DNA of 64,000 bases from Myxococcales bacterium (GTDB taxonomy: Bacteria; Myxococcota_A; Bradymonadia; UBA7976; UBA1532): the NCBI GenBank assembly GCA_020633435.1, contig JACKDP010000008.1:186001-250000 (forward strand), in the 5' to 3' direction. The position numbers were made by a program, and so were the translations under genes. The notes beneath the pieces are model-generated. The model ran no database searches and was not told the origin of the DNA. It saw only the letters and a program-made list of their open reading frames with translations. Below, in pieces: positions 44,931-53,980 of the stretch. Every line of letters starts with the position of its first letter. Positions within the stretch are counted from its first letter, which is position 1.

Positions 44931-45383
44931 TCAGTGCGCGGTCTGGAACACGAGGGGCACCTGGACCTGGCGGGGCTCGCCGGCCGGCAGCACGAACGTC
45001 CGGGCGGCCTCGACGAGGCAGGGCTTGAGGGCGTCGGCCCCCTCCCCGCTCACCACGGCGGCCTCGACGCGGCCCGCGGCGCTGACGCTGAGGGTGAGGC
45101 GCAGGCGCGCCTTGAGGTCGGGGTTCGTGAGCAGCGACCGCTCGTAGCAGGCCCGCAGGCGGGGCATCTGCTGGCGGACGCTGGCCTGCAGGCTGGACAT
45201 GGGGCGCAGGAACGACGACGTCGCGGCGGCGGCTGGAGGCGGCGGGGGCGGAGCCTCGGGCGCCTGCGCCGGGGTGCCTCCGTGGCGGCGCCGCCTGCGC
45301 GCAGGCGGCGCGGCGCGCAGGGCGGCTCGCTGGGCCGCGAAGCCGCGCGCGGCGGGGCGGTGACCGGGTCGGCGAGGGCGCAC
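44931..45383 (-). CDS. AgmX/PglI C-terminal (TonB-like) domain fragment, probably frameshifted at its N-terminus
   Basis: The last 90 residues are a typical AgmX/PglI-like C-terminal domain: MPRLRACYERSLLTNPDLKA, then LRLTLSVSAAGRVEAAVVSG and PCLVEAARTFVLPAGEPRQV. A Pro-rich linker precedes it. The N-terminal 45 residues in this frame are Arg-rich and look wrong. In the +1 neighbouring frame a more protein-like sequence (MAISEEKQPGPDDDASLACAL) runs towards the same linker. Two single-base losses, near 45285 and near 45455, would join this domain to the lipoprotein gene upstream (45436-47040). The true gene is therefore probably one long lipoprotein ending in an AgmX domain. Confidence 0.55.
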   Translation of the reverse strand: MRPRRPGHRPAARGFAAQRAALRAAPPARRRRRHGGTPAQAPEAPPPPPPAAAATSSFLRPMSSLQASVRQQMPRLRACYERSLLTNPDLKARLRLTLSVSAAGRVEAAVVSGEGADALKPCLVEAARTFVLPAGEPRQVQVPLVFQTAH

Positions 45384-45435
45384 GCCAGGCTGGCGTCGTC
45401 GTCCGGGCCGGGCTGCTTCTCCTCCGAGATCGCCA

Positions 45436-47040
45436 TCAGCGCGTCGGCGAAGCCCGGGCCACCTTCGCCAGGCAGGGGGCGCCGGGCGACGTCGGGAGGG
45501 TGGCCGGCGTCCAGGCCTGGGAGGCGGGCGCCGCGAGGGGCGTGGGCGCCGCGTCCGCCGGGGCGAGCTGCAGGCGCGCGAGCAGGGCCGCGCCGTCCAC
45601 CCGACCCGACAGCGTGACCCGCCGGCCGAGCGCCCCTGGCAGCGGCAGCCAGCCCGGCAGCCGCGCCAGCGTGACTTCGCCCAGCCGGTCGTCGGGGGCC
45701 GTGGCCTCCAGATCGAAGGCGTCGCGGGCGGCCAGGTCCATGCTCAGCAGCAAGGTCGCCCGATCCCCGCGCGCCACGCGCTCCAGGGCCGCGGGCGGCA
45801 GCTTCAGCGGCGCGGGATCGAAGCCGGCCGCCACGTCCACGGCGAGGGCGAGGGGCCGCGGCCCACCCGACCCGACGGCCACCTGCCAGGCCCGGGGCAG
45901 GTCGGCCCGGGGGACGGGGCCGGCGTCCACCAGGGCGCGGGCCAGCGTGAACGGCATGCGCAGCGGCAGCGCCAGGGTGCAGCCCACCCCGCAGCCCATC
46001 ACGCCCCGGGCGAGCTCGTCCGCCGTGGCGTACGGCAGCGTCGGGGCGTCGGCCACGGCCGCGGCCAGGTCGAAGGCCACGCTGGCCCAGGCGAAGAGCC
46101 CCGGCTTCGGGGCCAGCCGCCGACCCGCCGAGGCGGTGCCCTTCTGCAGCCGCGCGGCGCCCGCGGGGGTGAGGCTGGCGACGCCCAGCAGGCTCAGCGC
46201 CTCCCCCTCCACCGCCAGGGCCAGGCTGACGTCCTCCACGTCGGGGCTGGCCGCGGCCATCAGCAGGTTCCCCAGCACCACCTCGGCCAGGCCGCGGGCC
46301 AGCAGGCGGTCGCGGAACTCCGGGGGGGCGTACTCCAGGGCCTCCGCCACCTGGCTCAGGCTGTGGCGCGTCATCACGTCGTTCAGCAGGCCGGGCCGCA
46401 GCAGGGCGCCCACGGCGGGGCGGCCGTCGGCCAGGGCGCGCAGGGCGGGCGTCGGCGCGGCCGGGGCCGGCCGGGCAGGCCCGGGCGTGCCGACCTCGGC
46501 CACCACGCGCACGGCGCCGTCCTCGGGCAGGAAGCGCAGGCGGGGCTGCCCGGGGGCCTGCAGGCGCACGGCGTCCCCCTCCCCGTCCCCGTGCAGGCGG
46601 GCGAGCCGCCGCAGGCCGGCGGCGAGGGCGGCCGGGTCGGTGGCCGGGATGACGGCCTGGTGGCGGGCGCCCGTGGGGGCCCGCAGGGGCAGGTCGGCGC
46701 CGACGCCGCCCGGCGCGACGAGCGCGGACCCCTCGAAGGCGCTGACGACGATGGGGCGCTCGGGATCCCAGGCGGCCGCCTCCTCCGCCGTCAGGCCGAG
46801 GGCCTGCGCGGCCGCGCGCGGGGCCTCCGGCAGCGCGCTGGCGATCGGGGGCGAGAGCTGCGCGACGCGGGCCCGCAGGGCGCTCCACTGGCGCGGATCC
46901 ACCAGGCCCACGACCAGGGCGTCGCCCCCGAGGGCGGCGAGGCGGGCGTAGGTGGCGTCATCGGTCGGCGGGGCCTTGGGCGCCGCGTCCCGGCAGCCGG
47001 CCAGCAGGGCCAGGGTCGCGAGGGCGAGCGTGCGATGCAT
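45436..47040 (-). CDS. Large hypothetical lipoprotein, probably truncated by frameshift
   Basis: This 534-residue product has a lipoprotein signal (MHRTLALATLALLAGC). No family was recognised. The body is Ala/Leu/Pro-rich with repeated strand-helix patterns, for example HQAVIPATDPAALAAGLRRL and ALAVEGEALSLLGVASL, suggesting two related halves. The end is suspicious: after CLAKVARASPTR it stops. If one G is restored in the CCCGGGC run near 45455, the frame continues as GFADALMAISEEKQPG and so on towards an AgmX domain (44931-45383). The ATG at 47040 is preceded by GGAGGACCCGCCC. Confidence 0.7.
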   Translation of the reverse strand: MHRTLALATLALLAGCRDAAPKAPPTDDATYARLAALGGDALVVGLVDPRQWSALRARVAQLSPPIASALPEAPRAAAQALGLTAEEAAAWDPERPIVVSAFEGSALVAPGGVGADLPLRAPTGARHQAVIPATDPAALAAGLRRLARLHGDGEGDAVRLQAPGQPRLRFLPEDGAVRVVAEVGTPGPARPAPAAPTPALRALADGRPAVGALLRPGLLNDVMTRHSLSQVAEALEYAPPEFRDRLLARGLAEVVLGNLLMAAASPDVEDVSLALAVEGEALSLLGVASLTPAGAARLQKGTASAGRRLAPKPGLFAWASVAFDLAAAVADAPTLPYATADELARGVMGCGVGCTLALPLRMPFTLARALVDAGPVPRADLPRAWQVAVGSGGPRPLALAVDVAAGFDPAPLKLPPAALERVARGDRATLLLSMDLAARDAFDLEATAPDDRLGEVTLARLPGWLPLPGALGRRVTLSGRVDGAALLARLQLAPADAAPTPLAAPASQAWTPATLPTSPGAPCLAKVARASPTR

Positions 47041-47127
47041 GGGCGGGTCCTCCTCGCCGGGCACCCTGCCATGCCCGGCCAGCGAGCGCGACGGGCTCGC
47101 GCCCCTCCCGGCGAAAAGGCAATGAAA

Positions 47128-49272
47128 TCAGAGACCTTCGTCCACGGGCAGGTCGCGATCGCCGGGGCCGTCGGCCTGGGGGAAGGCCACGGCGTGCTGC
47201 TCGGCCAGCGTCTCCAGATCGTGCACCGTGAGGCCCACGTCGCTCAGGGCCACCAGCGTGTCGCCGATGACGAGGGAGCGCTGGATGACCGGGCGCCAGT
47301 CGCCGGCCAGGCCCGCGTGGTCCACGCTGCCGTAGGCCTCGAAGCCGGTGTCGGCGTCCACCCGGAAGAGGTCGAGCCCGGCGTGCTGGCGCTCATCGTC
47401 CCAGCGATCGACGGGCAGCATCAGCAGCCCCGCGGGCGCCCAGAACGTGAAGGCGTGGTGGTCGTAGAGGGCCTGGCTCCAGCCCGCGCCCAGGTCGAGG
47501 GCGTGGTCGAGGGCCGGGGCCGCCATGTCGGAGACGTCGAAGAGGCTGAGCTGCATGCCGGTGACGCGGCCCTCCTCGGTGGCCGCCTGGCCCAGCCCGA
47601 TGAGGTGGTCGTCGTCGAGCGGGTGCAGGTAGGTGGAGAAGCCGGGCACCTTCAGCTCGCCGAGCTGGCGCGGGTTCGTCGGGTCGGCGAGGTCGAAGCA
47701 GAAGAGCGGATCCACCTGCCGGAAGGTGACCATGAAGCCGCGGGCGCCCAGGAAGCGCATGGCCTGGACGCGCTCGGTGTCGGCCAGGTCGTTGACGGCG
47801 CCGGTGACCTGCAGGCCCGTCTCGCCCCCCTGCCCCAGCACCCAGAGGTGGTTGGTGGTGCCGGCCGGGCGGTCCTCGGTGGTGCCGATGCGCAGGTGCC
47901 CCGCGTACTCGTCGAGGGAGAAGCTGTTGAGGGGCACGCCGAACACGCGGCCAGAGCCGGTGTAGCGGGCCGGCCCCGCCGTGTCGCCGATGGCGAAGCG
48001 GTGGAGCTGGGTGGCCTGGCGCTCGGGCTCGGCCACCAGGGGGGACTCGGCGGTGGCCACGCCGCCCTCGGTCGGGCCCCCGGCCGCGCCGCCGCTGCCG
48101 ACGGCCACGTCGTCGACGCCGCCCACGGCCACCCCGCCCACCAGCCAGCCGGCGTGGTTGACGGTCGCGACGTACAGGCTCTCGCCGTTGGCGTAGACGA
48201 CGCCCGGGGCCATGACGACGGCGGGATCCGCGGCCAGGGCGTCGGGCACGTCCAGGTCGATGCTGATGACGGCCGTCACGCCATGGCCCGCGCGCTCGCC
48301 GGGGCGCTGGAAGTCGCCGCAGCCGGCCACCGGGCCGCCCTGGACGGCGTCGCCCACCTGGTCGATGCGGTAGGGCACCCAGTCGGCCAGGGTGGTCGCG
48401 TGGACGGCGTCGCGCCACGCCTGCTCCCAGTCGGCCACCTGCGGGTCGACGCGGGTGGCGGTGCCCGCCTCGACGGGCACGCCGGGCGAGGGCTCCGCGC
48501 CCACGCTGCCGCCGCCGACGCTGCCGCTGCCGCCGCCCCCGACCCCGCCGACGTCCCAGCCCACGAACCCGGCGCCATCGAAGTGGATGACCGCGCGCAG
48601 CGTGCCGCCGGCCACCCGCGCGGCCACGAGGCCGCCCTCGACCTCGGTGCGGCGCAGGCGGACGGGGGCGGCCGGATCGGCCACGTCGTAGACGCTGAGC
48701 GCGGTGCGGCCCGCGTCCCCGAAGCGCGCGGGCAGGCCGGCGGGCAGCGCGTCGGGCCGCTGCCAGGCCGAGCCCAGGACGACGAGGCGGTCGCCGTCGA
48801 GCAGCAGCCCCTGGATGTAGCCCTCGATCTCGATGGCGCCCACCGCGCTCAGATCGGCGGCCTCGTAGATGAGCACCTGGTTCGACCGGGCCACGTACAG
48901 GTAGCGGCCGTCGGTCTTCACCTGGTCGGGCTCGTCGACGCCGGCCACCTGGACGTTGGTGTCGCTGAAGGTCGGGGCGCCGCCCCCGCCCTCGCCGCCG
49001 GCCTGGGGGGCGCCCACGGCGTCATCCACGGCGCGGCCGCCGCCGAACTCGGGGGCGCCCCAGCCCCAGAAGCCCACCTCGGAGAGGGCCTCGTCCTGGA
49101 AGTAGTCGAGCAGCGCGTCGCAGCTCTGGAAGGCGTGCAGGCCGACGGTCTGGGTCTCGACGGCCGGGGGGTCATCCTCGCAGCCCCACAGGCCGACGGC
49201 GGCGAGCAGAAACGCCGACTTTCCGAGTCGGTTCATCAGGTTTCCGCGGAAGAGGGGGTGGTGGCTTCGCAT
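47128..49272 (-). CDS. Beta-propeller lipoprotein (secreted beta-propeller family)
   Basis: This 714-residue protein starts at ATG 49272, with AAGGAG six bases upstream. A signal ends VGLWGC, a lipobox. The body matches the secreted beta-propeller family by TFSDTNVQVAGVDEPDQVKT followed by DGRYLYVARSNQVLIYEA, then blades each opening with short GxRLVVLG or LRIGT-type strands. Other landmarks are FMVTFRQVDPLFCFDLADP and LIGLGQAATEEGRVTG. A Gly/Ser/Val-rich insert occurs near residues 235-265. These proteins are exported and of unknown function. A later start at 49236 is possible but has a poorer ribosome binding site. Confidence 0.82.
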   Translation of the reverse strand: MRSHHPLFRGNLMNRLGKSAFLLAAVGLWGCEDDPPAVETQTVGLHAFQSCDALLDYFQDEALSEVGFWGWGAPEFGGGRAVDDAVGAPQAGGEGGGGAPTFSDTNVQVAGVDEPDQVKTDGRYLYVARSNQVLIYEAADLSAVGAIEIEGYIQGLLLDGDRLVVLGSAWQRPDALPAGLPARFGDAGRTALSVYDVADPAAPVRLRRTEVEGGLVAARVAGGTLRAVIHFDGAGFVGWDVGGVGGGGSGSVGGGSVGAEPSPGVPVEAGTATRVDPQVADWEQAWRDAVHATTLADWVPYRIDQVGDAVQGGPVAGCGDFQRPGERAGHGVTAVISIDLDVPDALAADPAVVMAPGVVYANGESLYVATVNHAGWLVGGVAVGGVDDVAVGSGGAAGGPTEGGVATAESPLVAEPERQATQLHRFAIGDTAGPARYTGSGRVFGVPLNSFSLDEYAGHLRIGTTEDRPAGTTNHLWVLGQGGETGLQVTGAVNDLADTERVQAMRFLGARGFMVTFRQVDPLFCFDLADPTNPRQLGELKVPGFSTYLHPLDDDHLIGLGQAATEEGRVTGMQLSLFDVSDMAAPALDHALDLGAGWSQALYDHHAFTFWAPAGLLMLPVDRWDDERQHAGLDLFRVDADTGFEAYGSVDHAGLAGDWRPVIQRSLVIGDTLVALSDVGLTVHDLETLAEQHAVAFPQADGPGDRDLPVDEGL

Positions 49273-49339
49273 GGTGGGCTCCTTGCCGGTGTCGACGAGG
49301 ATCCTGAGCATCCGCCGTGCCAGCGGGCCCCGGCCGTCG

Positions 49340-50989
49340 CTACCGGCGCCGCCAGCGGCCCTGCACGTAGAAGCCGAGCGTCAGGACGAGGCAGAGCCAG
49401 GCGAAGGCGTCACCGATGAGCTGGTAGACCGTCACCGACTGGAGCAGCGGCACCGCCCGCACGAGCGTCTCGGGATCGGACGGGCTGGTCTGCGCCTCGA
49501 TGCGGCCCACGGGATCGACGAACGCCGAGACGCCCGTGAGGGTGCCGCGCACGAAGGCCACGCGGTGCTCGATGGCGCGGGGCACGGTCAGGGCGAAGTG
49601 CAGGTAGCGCTCGGCGGTCTTCCCGAACCAGTCGTCGTTGGTGATGTTGACGAGCAGGTGCGGGCGCTGGCCGCCGATCTTGCGGGTGAACTCGGGCAGG
49701 ATGCCCTCGTAGCAGACCAGCATGCCGAACTTGATGGGGCCCTTGCCCCAGAGGTCGGCCTCGATGAGGTTCAGCTTCGTGCCCGGCTCCAGGCTGCCCG
49801 CCGCCTTGATCACGTCGTAGATCCACGGGATGTACTTCGCGAAGGGCACGTACTCGCCGAAGGCCAGCAGGAAGACCTTGTCGTAGGCGCCGGCCACGTT
49901 GCCGTCGGCGTCCAGCAGCCAGGCCGTGTTGCGGGGCAGGTAGTTGTGGTCGCCCTTCCAGCGCGGCTCGGTGTCGGGCTCGACCGACGTGCTCCCGAAG
50001 ATCAGCGGGGTGTGGAAGCCGCGGATGGGCGTGAGGCGGTCCTCGATGGGCGTGTTGTTGGCCCGGTCCTCGGCGGCGCTCGCCACCAGCGGCCGCTGGG
50101 AGGGCGTGAAGCGGGTGGCGCTGCGCAGGAGCTGGCGGGCGCGGAAGGCGCTCTCGGACCAGATGATGAGCTCGGCGCCCTCGGCCTCGGCCTTCGCCGA
50201 GAGGTGCTGGTTGATGAGCAGGTGGTTCTCGCGCCGCTCGCGCGTCTCGGTGAGGAAGATGCCGACGTCCCCCTCCACCAGCCCGATCTTGAGCTTCTCG
50301 GCGGCCGCCACGCGCGCGTCGAGCTGGGCGATGCGGACGCCGCCGTAGATGAGGGCGCCGGCCACCATCACCGCGGTGGCGATGGTCACGCGGTGCGGGC
50401 GGGGCCGGTCCTCCTTGAGCGCGCGCACCCACAGGTAGAGCGTGGCGTTGACCCGGTAGACCAGGAAGGTGACCGCCGTGATGCCGAAGAGGTCGACGAT
50501 CTGCATGACCGGCGGGAAGAGGTACTGCGAATTCCCCATGTAGGCCGGGAAGATACGCGGGAAGGCGAACTCCACCGCCACCATCACCAGCGGGGCGCTC
50601 CACTCGATGCCCAGGCGCGTCGTGTTGGTGATGCGGTTGAGGATCCAGGCCCAGAGGCCCCACATGACGGCCAGCCACGCGCTGTGCAGCAGCAGGCCCA
50701 GCACCGCCACCCAGTCGGGCAGGCCCCCGAAGATCTTGAGGAGCGAGGCGATCCAGTAGTAGCCGCCCGTGTTGATGACCATGCCCGTGAAGAAGCCCCA
50801 GCCGAAGGCGGCGCGGGGGGCCTTGTCCTTCAGGACCCAGAGCAGCGGCACATGGGACAGCCAGATGAGCGGGAAGAACGTGACGTCGGGGGCCAGCGCC
50901 GTCGGGAAGCTGAGGAACGTCAGCGTGCCGGCGAGGGTGCAGAGGGCCAGGTCACGCCAGCGGCGCCGGCGGTTGCCGCCCTCAGCCAC
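49340..50989 (-). CDS. lnt: Apolipoprotein N-acyltransferase
   Basis: This 549-residue membrane enzyme has about six N-terminal helices (for example LCTLAGTLTFLSFPTALAPD). A periplasmic nitrilase-like domain follows, with the catalytic triad in order: Glu in LIIWSESAF, Lys in AYDKVFLLAFGEYVPF, Cys in MLVCYEGILPE. A C-terminal anchor helix follows. It adds the third acyl chain to lipoproteins, which suits a genome with this many lipoproteins. It overlaps the lipid-kinase gene upstream by 8 bases. The protein is slightly longer than E. coli Lnt (512 residues). Confidence 0.95.
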   Translation of the reverse strand: MAEGGNRRRRWRDLALCTLAGTLTFLSFPTALAPDVTFFPLIWLSHVPLLWVLKDKAPRAAFGWGFFTGMVINTGGYYWIASLLKIFGGLPDWVAVLGLLLHSAWLAVMWGLWAWILNRITNTTRLGIEWSAPLVMVAVEFAFPRIFPAYMGNSQYLFPPVMQIVDLFGITAVTFLVYRVNATLYLWVRALKEDRPRPHRVTIATAVMVAGALIYGGVRIAQLDARVAAAEKLKIGLVEGDVGIFLTETRERRENHLLINQHLSAKAEAEGAELIIWSESAFRARQLLRSATRFTPSQRPLVASAAEDRANNTPIEDRLTPIRGFHTPLIFGSTSVEPDTEPRWKGDHNYLPRNTAWLLDADGNVAGAYDKVFLLAFGEYVPFAKYIPWIYDVIKAAGSLEPGTKLNLIEADLWGKGPIKFGMLVCYEGILPEFTRKIGGQRPHLLVNITNDDWFGKTAERYLHFALTVPRAIEHRVAFVRGTLTGVSAFVDPVGRIEAQTSPSDPETLVRAVPLLQSVTVYQLIGDAFAWLCLVLTLGFYVQGRWRRR

Positions 50990-51929
50990 GGGGGGCCTCC
51001 GGGCCGAAGTCGAGCGTCAGGGCGCCGGGCACGATGGAGAAGCTGGCGGGCAGGCGGCCGGGCTGCTCGCCGTCCATGTCGATGAGGATCTCGGCGTCGG
51101 GGCTGGCGGGCTCGGCCACCACCTCGCGGGCCTGGAAGACCTCGATGCCCCGCCGGCCGATGTGCTCGCCGCGGTACACGGCGCCCATGCCCCGGGCCAG
51201 CTCCACGGTGCCGAGGTCGCCGATGATCACCACGTCGAAGAGGCCGTCGCTCATGTCGGCGTCGGGGGCCACCTTCATGCCGCCCCCGAAGTACCGCGCG
51301 TTGGCGACCACCACGTTGTTGATGGTGCGCAGCAGCGGCTCCCCGCCGTCCAGGCGCAGGCGGATGGGCTGGTTCTTGTAGCGCAGGGCCGCCCGGGCGG
51401 TGCCCCAGAGGAAGCTGACCTTGCCGCCCAGGGCCTTGCTGCTCTGGTTGACGAGCTGGTCGACGAGGCCGGAGATGCCGAAGCTGGCGATGTTGAGGAA
51501 GTAGCTCTCCTCGGTGGCGCCATCGGCCCGGGTGTAGCGCAGGAGGCCGGCGTCGACGCGGCGGGGGTCGTGGCCCACGCAGTCGATGGCGGCCAGCGTC
51601 TCCTCGGGCAGCCCGAGCGTCCGGCGCAGATCGCCGCCCGTGCCCGTCGGGACGACCGAGAGCGTGGCCCCGCCCGCCTCGACCCCGTCGGCGAAGAAGC
51701 CTTGCAGGACCTCGTTGTGCGTCCCATCACCCCCGACCGAGACCACCCGCGTCGCGCCCCGGCGCAGGGCGGCGGCCACCAGCTCGCCGGCCTGGCGCGG
51801 GCGCTCGGTGAAGGCCACCTCGAACTCGCCGATGCGGCCGCGCAGCCGGGCGGCCAGCTCGGGCCACCGGCGGCCCGTCCGGCCGTTCTGGCTCTGGGGG
51901 TTCACGACGACGAAGCTGGACTCGCTCAT
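50982..51929 (-). CDS. Diacylglycerol kinase-family lipid kinase
   Basis: This 315-residue protein opens MSESSFVVVNPQSQNGRTG. It has the DAGK nucleotide motif VVSVGGDGTHNEVLQGF and LSVVPTGTGGDLRRTLG, where the usual GTGND is GTGGD. A C-terminal beta-rich domain carries MSDGLFDVVIIGDLG and EILIDMDGEQPG. The family phosphorylates diacylglycerol, sphingosine or related lipids with ATP at the membrane surface. The ATG at 51929 overlaps the stop of the Fe-S protein (ATGA), and the end overlaps lnt, so it belongs to the flavoprotein-lipid run. The exact lipid substrate is unknown. Confidence 0.92.
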   Translation of the reverse strand: MSESSFVVVNPQSQNGRTGRRWPELAARLRGRIGEFEVAFTERPRQAGELVAAALRRGATRVVSVGGDGTHNEVLQGFFADGVEAGGATLSVVPTGTGGDLRRTLGLPEETLAAIDCVGHDPRRVDAGLLRYTRADGATEESYFLNIASFGISGLVDQLVNQSSKALGGKVSFLWGTARAALRYKNQPIRLRLDGGEPLLRTINNVVVANARYFGGGMKVAPDADMSDGLFDVVIIGDLGTVELARGMGAVYRGEHIGRRGIEVFQAREVVAEPASPDAEILIDMDGEQPGRLPASFSIVPGALTLDFGPEAPRG

Positions 51930-52963
51930 GGGGTTCCTTCGGGGAGAGCGGCGGCGATGACCTCGGCCCAGTGCCACACGGGGCGGGGGGCGAGCGCGGC
52001 GCGCAGGTGGGCGGCGCACGGGCCGTCGGCGATGACGACGGGCAGGCCGGGCCGATCGGCGGCGGCCTCGCGGGCGACGGCGGCGGCGCCCGCGGGGGCG
52101 ACGGCGGCGTAGGCGGCCCCGGCGCCGCAGCACCCGGCCTCCCGGCGCGCCATCGTCGCCTCCTCGATGCGGCCATCGATGGCGCGGGCCAGCAGCTCGC
52201 GCGGGCTGTCGTACTGGCCGAGGCCCCGCCCGACGCGGCAGGCGTCCAGGTACACACGTCACCCGTGGGGCGCAGGGGACAGCGGCGGCAGGCGGGCGGC
52301 CAGGGCCTCCGTCAGGTGCTCGACCGCCAGGCCGCCATGCCAGGCCGCGCGCGCAGGCCACGGCGTCGCCGGCGTCCAGGCAGATGAGGCGCTCGGCCCC
52401 GCTGACGGCGGCCCGCAGCGTCGTGAGGGCGGCGTCGGCGGCGGCGGTGGCCCCCACCTCCCGATGGCGGACGCCGGCGGTGCGCGCGCCGCCGGCCCGG
52501 GCGGCCGATGGGGCCCACCCGCGGCCCGCAGCAGCCGCAGGGCCGCGCGGACGAGGTCGTCATCGGCGTGGCCGGCCAGCAGGCGGATGGGGCCCCCGGT
52601 GGGCAGCGCCTCCCACGCGGCCGAGGCCGGCGGCGGCGTGTCCGCCCAGGCGAGCTGCGCGGGCGGCGCGACGCCGGCCAGCCGGGCCTCGGCGCGGGCC
52701 GTCTGCAGCACCGTCGCCACGTCGTTGCCGTGCTTGCAGGCCGTCTGGCAGCGCCCGCACCCCGTGCAGTGGGCCAGCATCTCGGCGCTCTCGGCGTCGA
52801 GGGGCGCGCGGCCCGTCATCACGTCGTCCACCCGGGTCATGAGGGCCCAGGGCGTCGACGTCTCGCGGCACTCCGCCTCGGCCACCGGGCAGGCCCACCG
52901 GCAGAGCTTCGGGCAGTAGGTGCACAGGTCCACCGCGGCGCGGTGGGCGTCGAGGGCGCTCAT
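51926..52963 (-). pseudogene. Fe-S (CCG-domain, GlcF/GlpC-like) subunit disrupted by several frameshifts
   Basis: The first 150 codons from ATG 52963 encode a two-cluster ferredoxin-like region: CTYCPKLCRWACPV, then HCTGCGRCQTACKHG. The remaining pieces of a CCG-domain protein appear in changing frames. VGATAAADAALTTLRAAVSG (around 52400-52450) is in another frame, LAVEHLTEALAARL returns to the first, and after an in-frame TGA (52259-52261) VYLDACRVGRGLGQYDSP and EAGCCGAGAAYA complete it to 51926. At least three single-base indels are needed, near 52500, 52345 and 52258. The original would be about 340 residues, an electron-transfer partner of the flavoproteins upstream. Real decay or poor sequence are both possible. 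Junctions at both ends are intact ATGA overlaps. Confidence 0.8.
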
Positions 52964-53907
52964 CAGGCCTCCTCCAGCGCGGCGTGGACGGCGTCCGCGA
53001 GGGCCGCCCAGTCGGACGAGTGCTCGGGGCGGCCGCGGCGGGCGTACACCGTCGCCCCCTCGGGGCGCAGATCGAGGACGCGGGCGCCGCGGGTGGCCTC
53101 GGCGAAGGCGGCGGCGGCGGCGCGGTCGCCCGCGCGCAGCGCCAGCAGCTCGTAGGGCTCGGCGTCGGGCGCCAGGGCGTCGGCGAGGCCCCCCGTCGCG
53201 CGGCTCGGGCGGCCGCCGGCGGCGGCCTGGAAGCGCGCGACGGCCTCGTCCAGCCCCGGCTCGTCGACGATCCAGGCGGCCAGCACGACGTCGCCACGGT
53301 CCCGGGCCACCTGCCAGGCGGCGGGGCGGACGCCGGCCCGCAGCGCCGCGACGCCGCCGGCGAAGGCGTCGGCGAAGGCGTCGAACGCCGCGGCCACGAA
53401 GGCGCCCGCGGCCGGTCGCGGCCAGGCCTGCAGGTGCACGTCGGTGACGAGCCCGGCGCGGTGGCGGGCGCCGACCACCGTCCGCATCAGGTCGGGGCCG
53501 GTGGCCCGGCGCGGGCTCACGCTCGCCTGGGTGAGCTGGCCCCCGGGCAGCGCCGCCCGCAGGGCCAGGACGCCCTCGGTGAGCTGCCCGTAGCGGGGCG
53601 ACGGGCGCAGGCGATCGTCCTCGGCCAGGCTCTCCACCACCATGCGGTCGCGCAGCCAGGCGGGCAGCGGCCCGAGCGTCATCGCCCGCGGGGCCAGCGC
53701 CGCCTCGACCTCGGCCCACGTCGCCCCGGCCTCGGCCCAGATGACCCCGGCCGTCACGTCGACGGCGCGGATCTGCGACAGGCCGGTGTAGTCAATGGTC
53801 TCGCAACCCTCGGGAACCTTTGAGGAATCCCCGCGCACCGGCCAGGGGCGTCGGCCCTCGGCGGCCAGGGCGCGGGCGGTGCGGGCGACGGCGTCCGGGG
53901 TGATCAC
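52963..53907 (-). CDS. FAD-binding oxidase subunit (GlcE-like)
   Basis: This 314-residue protein from GTG 53907 (GGGAGGTGCC upstream) has a PCMH-type FAD domain with RPWPVRGDSSKVPEGCETID, AVDVTAGVIWAEAGATWAEV and YGQLTEGVLALRAALPGG. A small C-terminal domain ends in RRGRPEHSSDWAALADAV. This layout matches GlcE, the second flavoprotein of glycolate-oxidase-like complexes, lacking the large C-terminal cap. Its stop overlaps the Fe-S subunit (ATGA). With the 510-residue flavoprotein upstream and the Fe-S protein downstream it copies the GlcD-GlcE-GlcF order, so a three-subunit membrane-linked 2-hydroxyacid or ether-lipid-related oxidase is possible. Confidence 0.82.
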   Translation of the reverse strand: MITPDAVARTARALAAEGRRPWPVRGDSSKVPEGCETIDYTGLSQIRAVDVTAGVIWAEAGATWAEVEAALAPRAMTLGPLPAWLRDRMVVESLAEDDRLRPSPRYGQLTEGVLALRAALPGGQLTQASVSPRRATGPDLMRTVVGARHRAGLVTDVHLQAWPRPAAGAFVAAAFDAFADAFAGGVAALRAGVRPAAWQVARDRGDVVLAAWIVDEPGLDEAVARFQAAAGGRPSRATGGLADALAPDAEPYELLALRAGDRAAAAAFAEATRGARVLDLRPEGATVYARRGRPEHSSDWAALADAVHAALEEA

Positions 53908-53980
53908 GGCACCTCCCAGGCTGCGAGATGGGCCGACGCTAGCACAGGGGGCGCGCCCCCGCACCCGCGCCGAGCGCGCG

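Noticed and set aside
52259..52261. In-frame TGA in the Fe-S gene as a possible selenocysteine codon
   Set aside because: Several indels occur within 250 bases, the position is not a redox site in the family, and no SECIS-like hairpin stands out.
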